Source of the DNA: Eubacteriaceae bacterium
GTDB lineage: Bacteria; Bacillota; Clostridia; Peptostreptococcales; Anaerovoracaceae
Assembly (NCBI GenBank): GCA_902362805.1
Contig: CABIXY010000007.1
Span: 62,001-126,000, forward strand
DNA length: 64,000 nt
Direction: 5' to 3'
The notes beneath the pieces were generated by a model. That model saw only the letters and a list, made by a program, of their open reading frames with translations. It did no database searches and was not told where the DNA came from. Below are positions 9,050 through 18,096 of the stretch, piece after piece (the first letter of the stretch is position 1; every line of letters begins with the position of its first letter). Made by a program: the position numbers and the translations under genes.

Positions 9050-10041
9050 CGCCAGCCCCTCCTTTTTATCATCAGTATGACCAAAAATGGTGCGCCAATA
9101 AAGGATGTTAAAATACTGATTGGTATTTCTATATCAAAAAAACCTCGCGAGGCACAATCTGCTAAAATCATCAAGATTCCCCCTAAGATGCAGGATAAGG
9201 CCGCAGTCTGCAAATTGCTCTTTTGCGTAAGCATTCTTGCCCCATGAGGTGCAACCAAACCGATAAAGGTAACTAAACCCGTTACCGAAACAATCGCCGA
9301 AACAATCACCGTTGTTGCTGCCAGCACAACACTGCGAATCACCTTTACTCTGACGCCTAATGCAGAAGCTTCCTCATTAGACAGGCCCAAGATGGTAATT
9401 TGGTATCGTACCAGAAACAAGACCAGCATACCCGGTAAAAAGAAAGGAAGCACCCAAAGCACCTTTGAGGCTGTGATAGCCGAAAGTCCGCCCATGGCCC
9501 AATATTCCAGCGGCGCCAGTTCGCTGTTTGGATCTGCAAACAACTTCAGAATCATAATTGCAGCTTCCGCCATGGCGCTGATGACAATGCCTGACAGAAC
9601 AATAGATGCCAGTGAATTTCTATGGCTATTATTTGCAAACAGCATTACGAGCAGAACCGCCAGGATGCCGCCGAAAAACGCATAAATGGGCACTAGTACG
9701 GAACCTGCACCCATGATGACAATCCCCAAGGCAGCGCCAGCATTGGCACCGCTTGCCACACCGATAATGTCCGGGGAAGCCAGAATATTTTTAAATAAGA
9801 GCTGATAGATATAGCCTGCCAGACTCAGCCCTACACCGGTGAGAACCGCCATGAAAGTGCGCGGCAGCCGCAGGGTCATAAACACATCGTAGGTTGCCTT
9901 GTCAGCCTCTTGCCCAGTGAAAATCTTTACGATTTCTTGCATTGATATAGGATATTTTCCGACAAGCAGCGAAAGACCTGTGAGAAAAAACAGTAGTACG
10001 CAAAAAACACAGATCAGTTTATTTACTCTTTTTCTATTCAT
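9040..10041 (-). CDS. FecCD-family ABC importer permease
   Basis: A 333-residue integral membrane protein with about nine to ten membrane segments, matching BtuC/FecCD permeases for iron chelates, cobalamin, heme or molybdate. Recognisable blocks are RLPRTFMAVLTGVGLSLAG near the N-terminus, SPDIIGVASGANAGAALGI, and GLVAPHGARML toward the C-terminus (the coupling region with the ATPase). The ATG overlaps the stop of the binding-protein gene (ATGA). With only one permease gene it should act as a homodimer. Molybdate or tungstate import (MolBCA-like) is suggested by the neighbours, not by the sequence. Confidence 0.92.
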   Translation of the reverse strand: MNRKRVNKLICVFCVLLFFLTGLSLLVGKYPISMQEIVKIFTGQEADKATYDVFMTLRLPRTFMAVLTGVGLSLAGYIYQLLFKNILASPDIIGVASGANAGAALGIVIMGAGSVLVPIYAFFGGILAVLLVMLFANNSHRNSLASIVLSGIVISAMAEAAIMILKLFADPNSELAPLEYWAMGGLSAITASKVLWVLPFFLPGMLVLFLVRYQITILGLSNEEASALGVRVKVIRSVVLAATTVIVSAIVSVTGLVTFIGLVAPHGARMLTQKSNLQTAALSCILGGILMILADCASRGFFDIEIPISILTSFIGAPFLVILMIKRRGWRFY

Positions 10042-11084
10042 GACACTGTAAGAATCTCCTTATCTGCTGTAAATCCATAAAACCGATCATAGAAGTCTGC
10101 CACATCTTCTCGAAGTGTCTGCAGGCTGTAATTCTCTGGATGTAATGCAGCAAAAATCCACAGCTTTCCAAGAATCCCCGACGGTACAGGAGAATCCCAG
10201 GCTTCAAAATCTGAAGGCATCGTCAAAACATGATCCTCAGTCACAGCCTTTAAACTGGCTAGTTCTGGTACCGACTGCAAGTCCTCTGCTGTGTAGCTGG
10301 CTTCGGCTGCGATGATGATATAATCCGGATTCCATGCTAAGAGCTGCTCATAAGAAATCCCTACCCAGCTATCGCCTTTGATTGCTTCAGCGACGTTTTT
10401 TCCGCCTGCACTTTTGATCAAAGTGTTTTGATACATACCGCCGGGACAAGTGCGCAGCATGTCACTATTGCCGGCCAGATAAACCGATGGCGTGTTTACA
10501 TTTTTTATAGACGCAGCCAGTTTCTCATTTGTCTCCTCATAATAATCCAGCAGTGCCTCGCTCTTTGCTTCTTCTCCAACTGCACTGGCAATCAGACGGA
10601 TTGCCTCTTTCAGAAGCTCATCGCTTTCCGGATTGACGAGCAATACCGGAATGCCTAATTCTTCAAGGGTCTGCGCAGGCTCCTGTAATTTTTTCGGCAG
10701 AATTACCAAATCCGGTTTTAAGGCGATACAGGCCTCTAAATTAAAATCCTTCGCAGATCCCATGTTAGGCAGGTCAATGATTTCTGGCGCCGCAAGTGCG
10801 TAGATATTTCGGTCCTTTGCTTTTGCTTCAATACCTGCAAGGCGGTCCTGACAGCCTAAAGCGAGCAGCAGAGAAGTTGAGACATAGTACCCACTTGCGA
10901 TTCTTTGCGGGCGTCGAGAAATGGTCACATCACGACCTGCCTGGTCTGTCACCGTGATACTTTCCCATTCCTTATTCTTCACGTCTGTCCCCGCTCCACC
11001 TGGATTACTGCATGCAGATACACCCAGCAGCAAAACGAAGATCATAAACAGCGCGGCGATTTTTTTAACAAGGCTCTCCTTCAC
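10038..11084 (-). CDS. ABC importer substrate-binding lipoprotein (FecB/BtuF/MolA type)
   Basis: About 348 residues. A hydrophobic signal ends in the lipobox LLGVSAC (Cys at about 25), so the mature protein is a membrane-anchored lipoprotein. The mature part begins ITVTDQAGRDVTISRRPQRI and contains LKPDLVILP and WNPDYIIIAA, typical of class III binding proteins with a rigid helix. I place the start at the GTG at 11084, which has GGAAGGAAG upstream; the longer frame would begin with TTG at 11114 and overlap the hydroxylase gene further. Clustering with a molybdenum enzyme makes molybdate or tungstate the favoured ligand; iron-siderophore or corrinoid are alternatives. Confidence 0.85.
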   Translation of the reverse strand: MKESLVKKIAALFMIFVLLLGVSACSNPGGAGTDVKNKEWESITVTDQAGRDVTISRRPQRIASGYYVSTSLLLALGCQDRLAGIEAKAKDRNIYALAAPEIIDLPNMGSAKDFNLEACIALKPDLVILPKKLQEPAQTLEELGIPVLLVNPESDELLKEAIRLIASAVGEEAKSEALLDYYEETNEKLAASIKNVNTPSVYLAGNSDMLRTCPGGMYQNTLIKSAGGKNVAEAIKGDSWVGISYEQLLAWNPDYIIIAAEASYTAEDLQSVPELASLKAVTEDHVLTMPSDFEAWDSPVPSGILGKLWIFAALHPENYSLQTLREDVADFYDRFYGFTADKEILTVS

Positions 11085-13416
11085 TTCTCTCTTCCTTCCT
11101 TTCTTTCCCTTCAAGAGGTTTCTTCAGCGCTGCCATCACGCGCACTGGCGTAAGTGGAATGCTGTTGATGAAGACTCCCGTAGCGTCAAAGACAGCATTC
11201 CTAATTGCCGGCGCGATACCTACGATTGGCGGTTCGCCGATTCCCTTTGCCCCATAAGGTCCCAGTGCATTAGGATGTTCCACGATGATGGTTTCTAAGT
11301 TCGGCAAATCTAAGGCAGTTGGAATTAAAAAGTCGTGATAGGTATGATTTTTCATCCTGCCGTTTTCCATGAAATGTTCTTCCATGATGCCCCAGCCAAT
11401 GCCTTGTGCCATACCGCCTTCCATCTGCCCCTCTACTGTACTCGGATTGATCGCTTTACCGACATCACAGGCAAGTACACAGCGCAGAATCGTCAGCTCT
11501 CCGCTTTCTGTATCCACCGCAAGTTCTACGCCGCAGGCCCCAAAAGTAAAGGCGTGCATCTGATCGTGGGTATTATCAGAGCGAGGATATACTCTCGGCG
11601 GAAACCAGGAGCCGATTGCAGACAGCGGAACTTGTGCCTTATACGCACTCGCTGCGACCGTTCCCAATGGCACTGATAATTCCGGTCTCCCCTTTACGTA
11701 AACCATATTTCCGTCTATGTCGACCGATGCCGTCCCGACCTTAAAGATTTCATCGGCAGCATGCTTGCTGAAGCGTTCTTTCAGCGTTTTACATCCTGCG
11801 ATTACCGCATTTCCCATTAATGTCGTCGTACGAGACGATACTGTTGCCCCTGCTTCTAAGGAAGATGATGTATCAGAATAATCTACATAAACTTTATCAG
11901 CAGTCACACCCAGCGCTTCTGCCGCAATCTGTTTCATGGCAACAAGCAGGCCTTGTCCAAGTTCGTTAGAGGATACGCCGATATTGACAGATCCATCCCG
12001 CTGCACCTGTATGATACAATGTGCTCCATCAGGAGAACTGCCTGTTCCAATTCCATACATGAAACAAGCCACACCTTTGCCCAGTTTCTTTGTGCCGTCT
12101 TGCCTGCCACGTTTATCATCCCACTTCAGTGCATCTCTTACTTTCAATAGACATTCTTCCAAACCGACGCCTCTTTCACCTAACATGACTTGCCCTGTGT
12201 GGATTGCGTCCCCATCACGTACGATATTCTTGAGGCGCAGCTCAATGGGGTCCATGGACAGCTCATGCGCCAGCATATCCATCTGGCATTCTATGGCAAA
12301 ATGTGCCTGCGGTGCGCCCAGACCTCTGAATGCACAGCCATAGGGGTGGTTGGTGTAAACAGAGTGGGCAGAAACACGAGATGAAGAGATCTTGTACGGA
12401 CCTCCTGCGTATAATAAGGTTCGATCTGGAATCGCATCTACAGACTGATAGGCACCTTTATCTATAATATTAAAAACGTCTATGCCGAGTATTCTCCCCG
12501 TCTTATCGGCTGCAAGTCTGTGATGGAGAAATGTTGCGTGTCTCTTTCCTGTAGTGCGGAACACTTCTTCTCTCGTCTCTTCGTAAAAGACAGGCTTTCC
12601 CGTTTTCAGAGCCAGCACACCTGCAATGGCAGAAACGTCAAAAGTGGAGTCCTCCTTTCCGCCAAATGCACCGCCGACAATGGTGCTGATTATGCGAATC
12701 TTACTCTGCGGCAGACCTAAGACACCACAGAGGGCTTTTTTCGCACCTTGAACGTTATGTTGCGGGCTATATATGGTAATTCCCCCTTGGACTGGGTCAG
12801 GTTCTGCGATACAGACATCAGGCTCAAGATAGGCGTGATCAACCATGGGCGTTTCAAAATAGTTGTCGAGAATCACATCTGCTTTTGCAAAAACCTTTTC
12901 AATATCGCCATGATCTATCTCTGCGCTATAGGAGATATTACTGTCGCCGGAGTATGGATGCTTTTCATGAATCAGTCCCGCTTCCCTCTTAAATACTTCT
13001 CTTGGATCATCATATGCAGGCAACGGCTCATATTCCACTTTGATCAGTGAGACTGCTTCTTCTGCCGTCTTTAAGTCCCGAGCGGCCAAAATCGCTACGG
13101 CATCACCTTCATAGACCACCTTCTTTGCGGCTAAAACTGGTTTGTCATGCTCATCCAGCCCGTACCCGTTGCTGCTTCCTGGCGGCAGATCCTTGGCAGT
13201 CATAACAGCCTCAACCCCCTCCACGGCCTCAGCTTCGGACGTGTCTATAGACACGATTCTCCCATGTCCAAAAGGTGGGAATAAAGCCTTCGCATATAGC
13301 AAATCTGTGCGGTGAACTGCAATGTCAGCTGTAAACTTTGCCTCTCCAGTCACTTTGGCGGCAGTATCTGGTTTGACCATTCGTTGCCCGATAAGGCTGC
13401 TTTCTTTTTTCATCAT
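11065..13416 (-). CDS. Xanthine-dehydrogenase-family molybdopterin-binding subunit
   Basis: A 783-residue large subunit of a molybdenum hydroxylase. Moco-contacting motifs are GGAFGGKED (about 247-255), CAFRGLGAPQAHFAIE and ELGQGLLVAMKQIAAEALG. GAKGIGEPP (about 722-730) carries the catalytic glutamate that activates water for substrate hydroxylation. The enzyme works with the 2Fe-2S and FAD subunits encoded upstream. XdhA/HcrA/nicotinate-dehydrogenase-like members hydroxylate N-heterocycles or aldehydes; the substrate here cannot be assigned. The C-terminal tail is rich in charged residues and overlaps the start of the binding-protein gene. Confidence 0.93.
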   Translation of the reverse strand: MMKKESSLIGQRMVKPDTAAKVTGEAKFTADIAVHRTDLLYAKALFPPFGHGRIVSIDTSEAEAVEGVEAVMTAKDLPPGSSNGYGLDEHDKPVLAAKKVVYEGDAVAILAARDLKTAEEAVSLIKVEYEPLPAYDDPREVFKREAGLIHEKHPYSGDSNISYSAEIDHGDIEKVFAKADVILDNYFETPMVDHAYLEPDVCIAEPDPVQGGITIYSPQHNVQGAKKALCGVLGLPQSKIRIISTIVGGAFGGKEDSTFDVSAIAGVLALKTGKPVFYEETREEVFRTTGKRHATFLHHRLAADKTGRILGIDVFNIIDKGAYQSVDAIPDRTLLYAGGPYKISSSRVSAHSVYTNHPYGCAFRGLGAPQAHFAIECQMDMLAHELSMDPIELRLKNIVRDGDAIHTGQVMLGERGVGLEECLLKVRDALKWDDKRGRQDGTKKLGKGVACFMYGIGTGSSPDGAHCIIQVQRDGSVNIGVSSNELGQGLLVAMKQIAAEALGVTADKVYVDYSDTSSSLEAGATVSSRTTTLMGNAVIAGCKTLKERFSKHAADEIFKVGTASVDIDGNMVYVKGRPELSVPLGTVAASAYKAQVPLSAIGSWFPPRVYPRSDNTHDQMHAFTFGACGVELAVDTESGELTILRCVLACDVGKAINPSTVEGQMEGGMAQGIGWGIMEEHFMENGRMKNHTYHDFLIPTALDLPNLETIIVEHPNALGPYGAKGIGEPPIVGIAPAIRNAVFDATGVFINSIPLTPVRVMAALKKPLEGKERKEERSEGEPC

Positions 13417-13480
13417 ATTCTTCTCCCACTATACAAAAACGAGATGTATGGAACCATGTTCGTATCCTCTTCTTTCTAAA

Positions 13481-13957
13481 CTATACGTCCTGTTCCTGCA
13501 TCCGCTTGGCAGCAAGCTGAATCGCCTCTACAATTTTTTGATATCCCGTACATCGACATAAGTTTCCAGAAATGGCTATTCTGATTTCCTCTTCTGTCGG
13601 GTTTTCATTTTCCTTCAGCAGTGCATATGCAGCTAATACCATTCCCGGAATGCAGAAACCGCATTGCACAGCATTGACATCTACAAAGGCCTGTTGGACT
13701 GGGTGCAAATGCTCCGTCGTGCCTAAGCCCTCTATCGTCATCACATTTTTACCTTCTATCATACCGGTAAGCATCGTGCAGGAACGTACTGCTACGTCAT
13801 CTACTAAAACAGTACATGCACCGCAGTCTCCCGTACCACAACCTCTTTTCGTACCTGTAAGCTGAAAGCGGCTGCGTATGGTGTCGAGCAGAAGTTCATC
13901 TCCTTCTGCTTCGCAGCACACAGATTTTCCATTTAAAACAAAGGATACCCGCATCAT
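13481..13957 (-). CDS. Molybdenum hydroxylase 2Fe-2S subunit
   Basis: A 158-residue two-cluster ferredoxin-like subunit. The plant-type cluster ligands are C40, C45, C48 and C60 (GCGTGDCGACT and RSC). The second cluster ligands are C99, C102, C134 and C136 (QCGFC and NLCRC). It passes electrons from Moco to FAD. The frame is open further upstream, but the ATG at 13957 is preceded by GGGAGG and starts two bases after the FAD-subunit stop, so I use it; ATG 13954 is the only close rival. Full length. Confidence 0.95.
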   Translation of the reverse strand: MMRVSFVLNGKSVCCEAEGDELLLDTIRSRFQLTGTKRGCGTGDCGACTVLVDDVAVRSCTMLTGMIEGKNVMTIEGLGTTEHLHPVQQAFVDVNAVQCGFCIPGMVLAAYALLKENENPTEEEIRIAISGNLCRCTGYQKIVEAIQLAAKRMQEQDV

Positions 13958-13958
13958 A

Positions 13959-14813
13959 TCAAAACCTCCCTTTCTCAGCATCTGCAAGTGCACAAGAAAA
14001 TGCCTGTGCAATGATAGATTTCGTTACAGATTCCTTATATTCTTTAAAGTAAGATTCTCGCAGGCCTGCCTCTGCCGGAAAGTTTTCTTTCAGATATTGG
14101 TATGCCGTTTCTTTTTTCATCCCTCTTATCGCCTCTTCTAAACTGACTGCACGCACGATTTCAGCATTAAGCGCACCCAAAGAGATTGCTGCTTCTCTAA
14201 CAATGTTTTTCTCTAAATGGACACGAACGCCTGCAAGTACCTTCCCTATATCCTGTGCTTTACGGCGGGCAGCTTTGCAATATCCAGTACCCTCTCTCTG
14301 TCTGATTGCAGAGAAACGAATCTCACGAATGATCTCATCAGCTTGTTTTACCGTGCAGTTTCTTCCCACGTAAAAGTCTTCTAAAGACACTGTTCGTTCT
14401 CTTTTACTGTTGGCAAGTACAACGTCTGCACCTAAGGCCATTAACATTGTAGCGCAGTCTGCTGCCGGTGCTGCCGTCCCGATGTTTCCTGCCGGTGTAG
14501 CTACAGCACGAACCCCCGGACTTCCTAAATTGGCAATCGCTTTCATCAAACCTGCAGCCTTTTGACATATTGGGTCATGTGACATTTCTCGATAAGTCAC
14601 ATTTCCGCCCAGAGAAATAACGCCCTTTTCTTCACGGATATATCGTAATTCCGGCAGGTTACCTATATAAACAATGATGTCTGGCGCAATCTTCTTTTGA
14701 CTGATGCTGATGACAATATCGCTGCCGCCGTTGACGATAGCAGCTCTTTCCCCATATTCTTTGAGAATTTCCAATGCTTCGTGTAAGTTATTTGGTCTAA
14801 AAAAGTCTGTCAC
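13959..14813 (-). CDS. Molybdenum hydroxylase FAD-binding subunit
   Basis: A 284-residue medium subunit of the xanthine dehydrogenase family (CoxM/HcrB type). AIVNGGSDIVI (about residues 21-31) is the FAD phosphate-binding loop and GTAAPAADCATMLMALGA the second flavin motif. It begins with GTG preceded by AAAGGAGATC. It is the first of the three hydroxylase subunits on the transcript (FAD, then 2Fe-2S, then Moco), and completes a heterotrimeric enzyme. The electron acceptor is probably NAD or a ferredoxin, which the sequence does not decide. Confidence 0.93.
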   Translation of the reverse strand: MTDFFRPNNLHEALEILKEYGERAAIVNGGSDIVISISQKKIAPDIIVYIGNLPELRYIREEKGVISLGGNVTYREMSHDPICQKAAGLMKAIANLGSPGVRAVATPAGNIGTAAPAADCATMLMALGADVVLANSKRERTVSLEDFYVGRNCTVKQADEIIREIRFSAIRQREGTGYCKAARRKAQDIGKVLAGVRVHLEKNIVREAAISLGALNAEIVRAVSLEEAIRGMKKETAYQYLKENFPAEAGLRESYFKEYKESVTKSIIAQAFSCALADAEKGRF

Positions 14814-14842
14814 GGGCTGATCTCCTTTCGCCGTATTGAGCA

Positions 14843-14884
14843 GGGGCTATTTAGTAAATCTTTTTCTTCTACCATAATAGCCCC
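14843..14884 (-). other. Stem-loop in the carrier-hydroxylase intergenic region
   Basis: A 9-bp perfect stem, GGGGCTATT (14843-14851) with AATAGCCCC (14876-14884), and a 24-nt loop, in the 131-bp gap before the FAD-subunit gene. There is no following U-run, so it may be an mRNA processing or stability element that uncouples the hydroxylase genes from the carrier gene. Function is inferred. Confidence 0.4.
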
Positions 14885-14944
14885 CTTTCTGCTCTTTAGC
14901 AATCTTCTTTCTTTTGTCTCACAAATGCAAATTTATCCATCTGT

Positions 14945-16339
14945 TTAGAATGGTCCGTACTCGGTGACTTGTGCGATAATGATGAAGATGAGGCCCACTG
15001 CAAATTGAATGCCTATGAGAGGTAAAACCCACTTCGCCCATTTCTCCCAAGGAATCTTGGCCAGGGCGAGACCCGCCATCAAAAATCCTGAAACCGGTGT
15101 CAGTACGTTGGACAATCCATTTCCTATAGATAAAGCCATAATCGACGTTTGTCTTGTCACATCTACCAAATCAGCCAAGGGCGCCATCAAAGGCATTGTC
15201 AATGCAGCTTGTCCAGAACCGGATACGACAATTAAGTTCAGCAAATTTTGGAAGATAAACATGCCGATTGCAGAAAAAATCGGTGGTAAAACACCTAAGA
15301 CTGATGCCGCTCCATGTAAAATCACGTGCAAAATGTTTCCGTCTGTTAATACTACGACAATCGCCTTAGAAAATCCAACAATCAGAGCGCCTGTAGCAAG
15401 ATCGGTCATGCCTTTTCCCAGCACTTCAGCGAAGCGGTTGAAACGCATTCTGCCAATGATTGCACAGATGATAGAAGCGCCAAGGAATAATGCGCTGATT
15501 TCATCCATATACCATCCCAGTTCAATCACACCGTAAACCAGTAATACAATCATCAATAGAAACACGACCAAAATTGCCTTTTCGCGGCCGCCGAACTTCG
15601 GCAAGTTATCCAAGTCCAAAGAATCCTCTCTATGTTTATCAAGTTCATACATGGGCGACAGTTGCGGATCTTTTTTTACTTTTCTAGCATATCGCATAAT
15701 CCACAGAGAGGTTACGATTAATAATGCCGCAAACAGTGCAATTCTTAGTCCCATACCAGACAGAGGCGGCAGCTCCGCGATGCCTTGCGCAACTTGTAGA
15801 CAGAACGGATTCATAAACTCGCCTGCCCAGCCGATGGCGCCGCCGACCATAACGATGGCCATACCGACAATAGAGTCATATCCCATGGCAAGACATAATG
15901 CGACAAAAAGCGGAACCAGCGGCACAGCTTCCTCACACATGCCAAAAATGGCACCGCCAATGCCAAATAGGAAGAGGACGATCGGGATGATGATCAAATC
16001 TTTTCCATTGAGGGATTTTGCTAATTTTCCAATACCAGCCTCCAGCGCTCCAGTTGACTGAATCACAGCCATGGCACCGCCAACGATGAAGAGGAAAAAT
16101 ACAATTTGTGCACTCTCTTGCAGGCCTCTCGTGATGGAAGTCAGCATCTGCATGGCAGATACAGGCGTTTGGTCGATGTTGTGATAAGAATCCGGATCTA
16201 CGACTGATCTTCCGTCCAAGTCCATCATCTCGTAAGTTCCCGCAGGAACGATATAGGATAATATACTGCAGACTAATATAATCCCAAAGAGTATGATGAA
16301 TACATTTGGCACCGCAAATTTTTTCTTTTTCTTTTCCAT
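14945..16339 (-). CDS. YfcC-family carrier (DcuC/ArcD-like superfamily)
   Basis: A 464-residue membrane protein with about 11-12 segments and the N-terminal block YIVPAGTYE found in YfcC-family carriers. The C-terminal part LVVSGSGQAALTMPLMAPLADLVDVTRQ matches this family. Members move C4-dicarboxylates, arginine/ornithine or other amino and organic acids in anaerobes. Start ATG with AAAGGAG 6 nt upstream. It lies between the semialdehyde dehydrogenase and the molybdenum hydroxylase, so it probably imports the substrate of this pathway or exports a product. Confidence 0.85.
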   Translation of the reverse strand: MEKKKKKFAVPNVFIILFGIILVCSILSYIVPAGTYEMMDLDGRSVVDPDSYHNIDQTPVSAMQMLTSITRGLQESAQIVFFLFIVGGAMAVIQSTGALEAGIGKLAKSLNGKDLIIIPIVLFLFGIGGAIFGMCEEAVPLVPLFVALCLAMGYDSIVGMAIVMVGGAIGWAGEFMNPFCLQVAQGIAELPPLSGMGLRIALFAALLIVTSLWIMRYARKVKKDPQLSPMYELDKHREDSLDLDNLPKFGGREKAILVVFLLMIVLLVYGVIELGWYMDEISALFLGASIICAIIGRMRFNRFAEVLGKGMTDLATGALIVGFSKAIVVVLTDGNILHVILHGAASVLGVLPPIFSAIGMFIFQNLLNLIVVSGSGQAALTMPLMAPLADLVDVTRQTSIMALSIGNGLSNVLTPVSGFLMAGLALAKIPWEKWAKWVLPLIGIQFAVGLIFIIIAQVTEYGPF

Positions 16340-16396
16340 TTTGTGCTCCTTTCATAATTTCAATTTATCAATGAAAATATCGCAGGAAACCGATTG

Positions 16397-17920
16397 CTAA
16401 ATTCGTTCAACGGTTCCTTCCCAGGTATCAAGTTCTTTTTCCTCTTTTCTCACAGACTCCTCATACCAATGCTTCGTTACTGTTTTAGCTCTGGTATAGA
16501 AGCGGACGCCGTCCTTCCCCAGCACATGCAAATCACCAAAGAAAGAATCCTTATTTCCGGAGAATGGGAAATAGGCAGACGGAACGGGAATGCCAACATT
16601 GATGCCCACCATGCCGCCGTCAGTCCGAATCTCAAACTCCCTCGCATAATATCCATTTTGTGTGAAGATTACAGAGCCATTGGCAAATGGATTTGCATTC
16701 ATCAAAGTGATACCTTCTTCGAAATCTTTCACTCTCTTGATGAGTGTCACAGGTCCGAAGATTTCTCTCTCACCAACGCACATACCGGGTTTTACATGGT
16801 CGAGAATTGTCGGTCCGACAAAAAAACCGCTTTCAAACTTTGGAACGACAATGTTACGGCCGTCCAGCACTAATTCAGCACCTTCTTCAATTCCCCTCTG
16901 AATCCAATCACAAATCTTGGCTTTATGCTCTGCGGATACGACCGGTCCTAAATTAGTCTTAGGATCATATGCACAGCCAACCTGCATCTTCATCGCTTTA
17001 TCTTTTAATAATGCAACAAATTCATCCGCTATACTTTCTTGAACAACGACAACGGGAAGTGCCATGCATCTCATGCCTGCGCAGCCATATGTAGAATTGA
17101 TGATTGCATTCACCGTGCTATTCAGATCCGCATCTTCTAATACCAACGCATGATTTTTCGCCTCACACTGCGCCTGTACACGTTTTCCATGGGCAGCTGC
17201 CGTAGAATAGATTTGTTTACCGACTCCTGTCGTACCAACAAAGGTAATTGCTTTTACCCTAGCGTCACTTAGAAAAATATCAGCCTCCTTTCTGCTGCAG
17301 GTTACAAGATTGACAACGCCCTTTGGGAATCCCCCTTCTTCATAAAAAAGTTCCAAAATACGCATTGCTGTAAGGGGAGTTACACTGGATGCTTTTAACA
17401 CAACAGTATTGCCAGTGGCAATGGCTAAAGGCACCATCCAGCCCCATGGAATCATTGCTGGAAAATTGAAGGGCACAATACCTGCCACAACCCCCAGCGG
17501 CATGCGGTAAGTGGCCGTATCAAAGCCGCTTGTTACCTGAAGTGATGCGTCCCCCTGCATCAAGGTGGGCAGAGAACATGCGTGTTCCGTCGGCTCAATT
17601 GCCTTCAAGATGTCACCTCGTGCTTCTGCCAGGTTTTTCCCCAGCTCCTTTGCACACAAGAGGGTCAACTCTTCTAAATGATCAAGCAGAATCGTTCTCC
17701 ATTTAAACATCAGCTGTGTTCTCTGACTGAGAGATAATTTCGACCATGCTGGAAACGCTTCCTGTGCAGCCGCAATTGCAGATTCGACTTCTTCTGCAGT
17801 ACAGCTGGGCACCTCCGCAATGACTTCTCCAGTGCTTGAATCAGTGATAGGCATGTATTTTTTAGACTTTGATTGACGCCATTCACCATTCACGCAATAT
17901 TTCTTTCTTTCGACATTCAT
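16397..17920 (-). CDS. mmsA: CoA-acylating (methyl)malonate-semialdehyde dehydrogenase
   Basis: A 507-residue aldehyde dehydrogenase of the MmsA/IolA type, which oxidises malonate- or methylmalonate-semialdehyde with NAD and CoA to acetyl- or propionyl-CoA. PFNFPAMIPWGWMVPLAIATGN is the cofactor-binding block, FVGTTGVGK the NAD site, and the catalytic cysteine lies in GCAGMRCMAL (about residue 284). The RCMAL context separates it from ordinary ALDHs. It is the first gene of the cluster, downstream of a near-consensus promoter embraced by IclR-type palindromes. It probably channels the end product of the pathway into acyl-CoA. Confidence 0.9.
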   Translation of the reverse strand: MNVERKKYCVNGEWRQSKSKKYMPITDSSTGEVIAEVPSCTAEEVESAIAAAQEAFPAWSKLSLSQRTQLMFKWRTILLDHLEELTLLCAKELGKNLAEARGDILKAIEPTEHACSLPTLMQGDASLQVTSGFDTATYRMPLGVVAGIVPFNFPAMIPWGWMVPLAIATGNTVVLKASSVTPLTAMRILELFYEEGGFPKGVVNLVTCSRKEADIFLSDARVKAITFVGTTGVGKQIYSTAAAHGKRVQAQCEAKNHALVLEDADLNSTVNAIINSTYGCAGMRCMALPVVVVQESIADEFVALLKDKAMKMQVGCAYDPKTNLGPVVSAEHKAKICDWIQRGIEEGAELVLDGRNIVVPKFESGFFVGPTILDHVKPGMCVGEREIFGPVTLIKRVKDFEEGITLMNANPFANGSVIFTQNGYYAREFEIRTDGGMVGINVGIPVPSAYFPFSGNKDSFFGDLHVLGKDGVRFYTRAKTVTKHWYEESVRKEEKELDTWEGTVERI

Positions 17921-17950
17921 TTTCGCATTCCTTTCAGTAAAACTATATTT

Positions 17951-18015
17951 TGAAATCTAATTTCATTTTAAATCGTTTTCTGAAAATTGTCAATATTATT
18001 TGAAATGCTTTTTCA
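17951..18015 (-). promoter_or_regulatory. mmsA promoter with two IclR-type operators
   Basis: Minus-strand promoter TTGACA (17988-17993), 17-bp spacer, TAAAAT (17965-17970). A perfect palindrome TGAAATCTAATTTCA (17951-17965) abuts the -10 box and covers the start point. A near copy, TGAAATGCTTTTTCA (18001-18015), lies just upstream of the -35 box. The 6-3-6 layout is typical of IclR-family sites, and an IclR gene lies immediately upstream, so it is the likely regulator (inference). Confidence 0.75.
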
Positions 18016-18026
18016 TTTTTATGCAT

Positions 18027-18067
18027 TAAAAAACGCTGATGTTGAATTGTATCGATTCAACATCAGC
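18027..18067 (-). terminator. Rho-independent terminator of the IclR gene
   Basis: A 14-bp perfect stem CGCTGATGTTGAAT/ATTCAACATCAGCG (18034-18067) followed on the minus strand by TTTTTTAATG. It ends the regulator transcript before the mmsA promoter. Confidence 0.88.
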
Positions 18068-18096
18068 GCAGATATGCTGTCCTTTATGATATTTTA

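Noticed and set aside
10038..11114. Binding-protein start at 11114
   Set aside because: The codon there is TTG without a ribosome site and deep inside the hydroxylase gene; GTG 11084 with GGAAGG fits better.
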